From: Desulfobacterales bacterium
Lineage (GTDB): Bacteria; Desulfobacterota; Desulfobacteria; Desulfobacterales; 4be13
DNA length: 7,297 nucleotides
NCBI GenBank assembly: GCA_029940115.1
Contig: JAOZRQ010000351.1
Coordinates: 1-7,297, forward strand
Direction of reading: 5' to 3'
Under the pieces are notes generated by a model. That model worked only from the letters and a program-made list of their open reading frames with translations, had not been told where the DNA came from and ran no database searches. Positions 6,385 through 7,297 of the stretch are shown here, piece by piece. The position numbers and the translations under genes are program-made. Every line of letters starts with the position of its first letter. Within the stretch, counting starts at the first letter, position 1.

Positions 6385-6614
6385 GAGACCTTCGAGGTTT
6401 TGGAGACCTCCGACCTCCGAGGTTTTGGAAACCTCGGAGGTCTTTGGGTTTTGGAGACCTCGGAGGTCTTTGAGATTTTGGAGACCTCGGAGGTCTTTGA
6501 GGTTTTGGAGACCTCCGACCTCCGAGGTTTTGGAAACCTCGGAGGTCTTTGAGATTTTGGAGACCTCCGAGGTCTTTGAGGTTTTTGAGACCTCGGAGGT
6601 CTTTGAGGAGGTCT
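6385..6614. repeat. GACCTCCGAGGTC palindromic repeat array
   Basis: The whole gap between the 174-aa gene and the small adaptor is an array of units of about 26-30 bp, such as TTTGGAGACCTCGGAGGTCT, each containing the near-palindrome GACCTC(C/G)GAGGTC. There is a higher-order structure: 53 bases at 6394-6446 recur exactly at 6499-6551, a 105-bp offset. The array ends directly at the TAA of the upstream gene (6615-6617). There are no unique spacers, so it is not CRISPR. In the transcript the units could pair with one another in many ways. Confidence 0.92.
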
Positions 6615-7139
6615 TTAATGCAACACTCTGGGTGCCTGTTGCTGGACGTTCACGTTTTGGGGCCTCGCCACGGGCAGATTGAGCTCCCACTGGGCCCGGG
6701 TCGTCGAATCCTCCAAAAGTTTGCAGAATGGATGAAGAAACGAGTTGTTCACCGGAAATTCGAGTCCCTTCCCCTGAGAGGTGTGCAGACAGAGAAGATT
6801 GCCATGGGGTCCTTGTTTCACCTGAATCCGGGATAAAAGGATCGGCATCTCTCCGAGAGGAAACGTCATGGCCGCATCTTCGGCGTACTTCTTCTCGAAA
6901 TTGGTCTGGGACACGACCTTTTCCCGCTCAAAGTCAAGCATCTCCTTTGCCGCGTGAGCCTTCTCAGGCTCCCGTTTCTTAATGTCATGATCCAACAACT
7001 GCATCAGGACCGGCCACAGCAGTTTCACAAACCGACGGGTAAGGGAAAACCTGAATTCCTCCCTTGAGACCGTGTTCAGCCTGAAAAGGATCCGATCCTC
7101 CTCAGGATTGAACTGCATGTTGAATTGATGAATGTTCAT
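6615..7139 (-). CDS. Uncharacterised 174-aa protein upstream of the adaptor genes
   Basis: I do not recognise a named domain. The protein is soluble, with no signal peptide or membrane segment. The N-terminus MNIHQFNMQFNPEEDRILF, then RLNTVSREEFRFSLTRR (20-36), looks like a beta-rich start followed by a helix (FVKLLWPVLMQLLDHD, 37-52). A charged, probably helical stretch (53-90, KKREPEKAH...FEKKYAED) follows, then a second beta-rich part (RIQVKQGPHGNLLCL, 104-118) and a Gln/Pro-rich tail (157-174). The opening resembles, from memory, small hypothetical proteins encoded beside HlyD-type adaptor genes; this is unverified. Start: ATG at 7139 with AAGGA 11 nt upstream, a loose spacing. The same frame is open to the window edge through the hexamer repeat but would read as a Ser/Ile run with no start codon, so that extension is unlikely to be translated. 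It probably shares a transcript with the two adaptors. Confidence 0.75.
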   Translation of the reverse strand: MNIHQFNMQFNPEEDRILFRLNTVSREEFRFSLTRRFVKLLWPVLMQLLDHDIKKREPEKAHAAKEMLDFEREKVVSQTNFEKKYAEDAAMTFPLGEMPILLSRIQVKQGPHGNLLCLHTSQGKGLEFPVNNSFLHPFCKLLEDSTTRAQWELNLPVARPQNVNVQQQAPRVLH

Positions 7140-7152
7140 ATTTTCACTGTTC

Positions 7153-7230
7153 CTTGAACTTATACTTGAACTTGAACTTATACTTGAACTTATACTTGAA
7201 CTTATACTTGAACTTGAACTTGAACTTAGG
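7153..7230. repeat. CTTGAA/CTTATA hexamer tandem repeat
   Basis: Twelve in-phase hexamers (eight CTTGAA and four CTTATA) run from 7153 to 7224, followed by CTTAGG. They occupy the leader of the 174-aa gene, and the last hexamer supplies the AAGGA-like ribosome binding site on the minus strand together with neighbouring bases. On the minus strand the repeat reads TTCAAG/TATAAG. Confidence 0.92.
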
Positions 7231-7297
7231 AATTCAGAAAAAACGCATTGTCCCGGAAAGGAGTGGAAAGGGAGTGCTGAAATGAGCCCCCAGGCGA
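7231..7297. other. Right edge, no supported gene
   Basis: Minus-strand frames entering from the edge stop at 7234-7236 (TGA) and 7226-7228 (TAA); the latter would end in DNAFFLNS. Either could be the C-terminus of an upstream gene, but about 20 codons are not enough to judge. Confidence 0.4.

Noticed and set aside
6385..6614. Possible CRISPR array
   Set aside because: Units abut or overlap with no unique spacers of constant length, and a 53-base block is itself duplicated, which spacers would not do.
6341..6682. Plus-strand frame rich in SEVLETSEVF
   Set aside because: It is another reading of the same repeat array, with no ribosome binding site and no unique sequence.
6364..6690. N-terminal extension of the small adaptor by about 109 residues (KTSEVSKTSEV-type repeats)
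   Set aside because: It is translated repeat array, overlaps the 174-aa gene, and would bury a well-formed signal peptide in the middle of the protein.
7140..7297. Extension of the 174-aa frame to the window edge
   Set aside because: The frame is open but encodes a Ser/Ile run from the hexamer repeat and has no start codon in the window. ATG at 7139 begins the protein-like sequence.

Overview
The window comes from a Gram-negative-type bacterium. It contains two periplasmic adaptor (membrane fusion) proteins, one of them with a clear Sec signal peptide. The DNA is moderately GC-rich in the genes and full of short repeats. Uma2-family nucleases with long charged C-terminal heptads, a SPINDLY/GT41 glycosyltransferase and many unrelated simple-repeat families in gene gaps are typical of large environmental genomes (for example Desulfobacterota, cyanobacteria, Planctomycetes- or Omnitrophota-like lineages). 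The taxon cannot be fixed from this sequence alone.

All five supported genes are on the minus strand, so transcription runs from right to left. From 7297 down: a short edge with no supported gene; a hexamer repeat (7153-7230); an uncharacterised 174-aa protein (6615-7139); an array of GACCTCCGAGGTC-type repeats filling the gap (6385-6614); a small secreted RND/HlyD-type adaptor (5578-6363); a 368-nt gap with a TGTCCGGAGTGCAAAG repeat cluster; a 470-aa inner-membrane HlyD-type adaptor with a cytoplasmic GAF-like domain (3797-5209); a 169-nt gap; a Uma2-family protein (2743-3627); and, overlapping it by ATGA, an 859-aa protein joining a GT41 (O-GlcNAc transferase/SPINDLY-like) domain to an FkbM-like methyltransferase domain (167-2746). 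The left edge (1-156) is a 74-bp tandem duplication, each unit carrying a 13-bp perfect inverted repeat.

The two adaptors differ in architecture: one is signal-peptide-exported, the other is anchored in the inner membrane with a cytoplasmic sensor-like domain. No ABC or RND permease lies in the window. Together with the glycosyltransferase-methyltransferase this suggests, as inference only, a locus that exports and modifies a cell-surface protein or glycan whose cargo and pump lie outside the window. The Uma2 gene may be an unrelated insertion into the same transcription direction.

The most unusual features are the divergent GT41 active site, which lacks the equivalents of the OGT histidines but keeps the lysine, and the way nearly every gap, and several coding segments, has been filled by a different short-repeat family. 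Two of these repeats (heptamers ATTGAAA and GATGCGT/GAAGCGT) are translated inside proteins.
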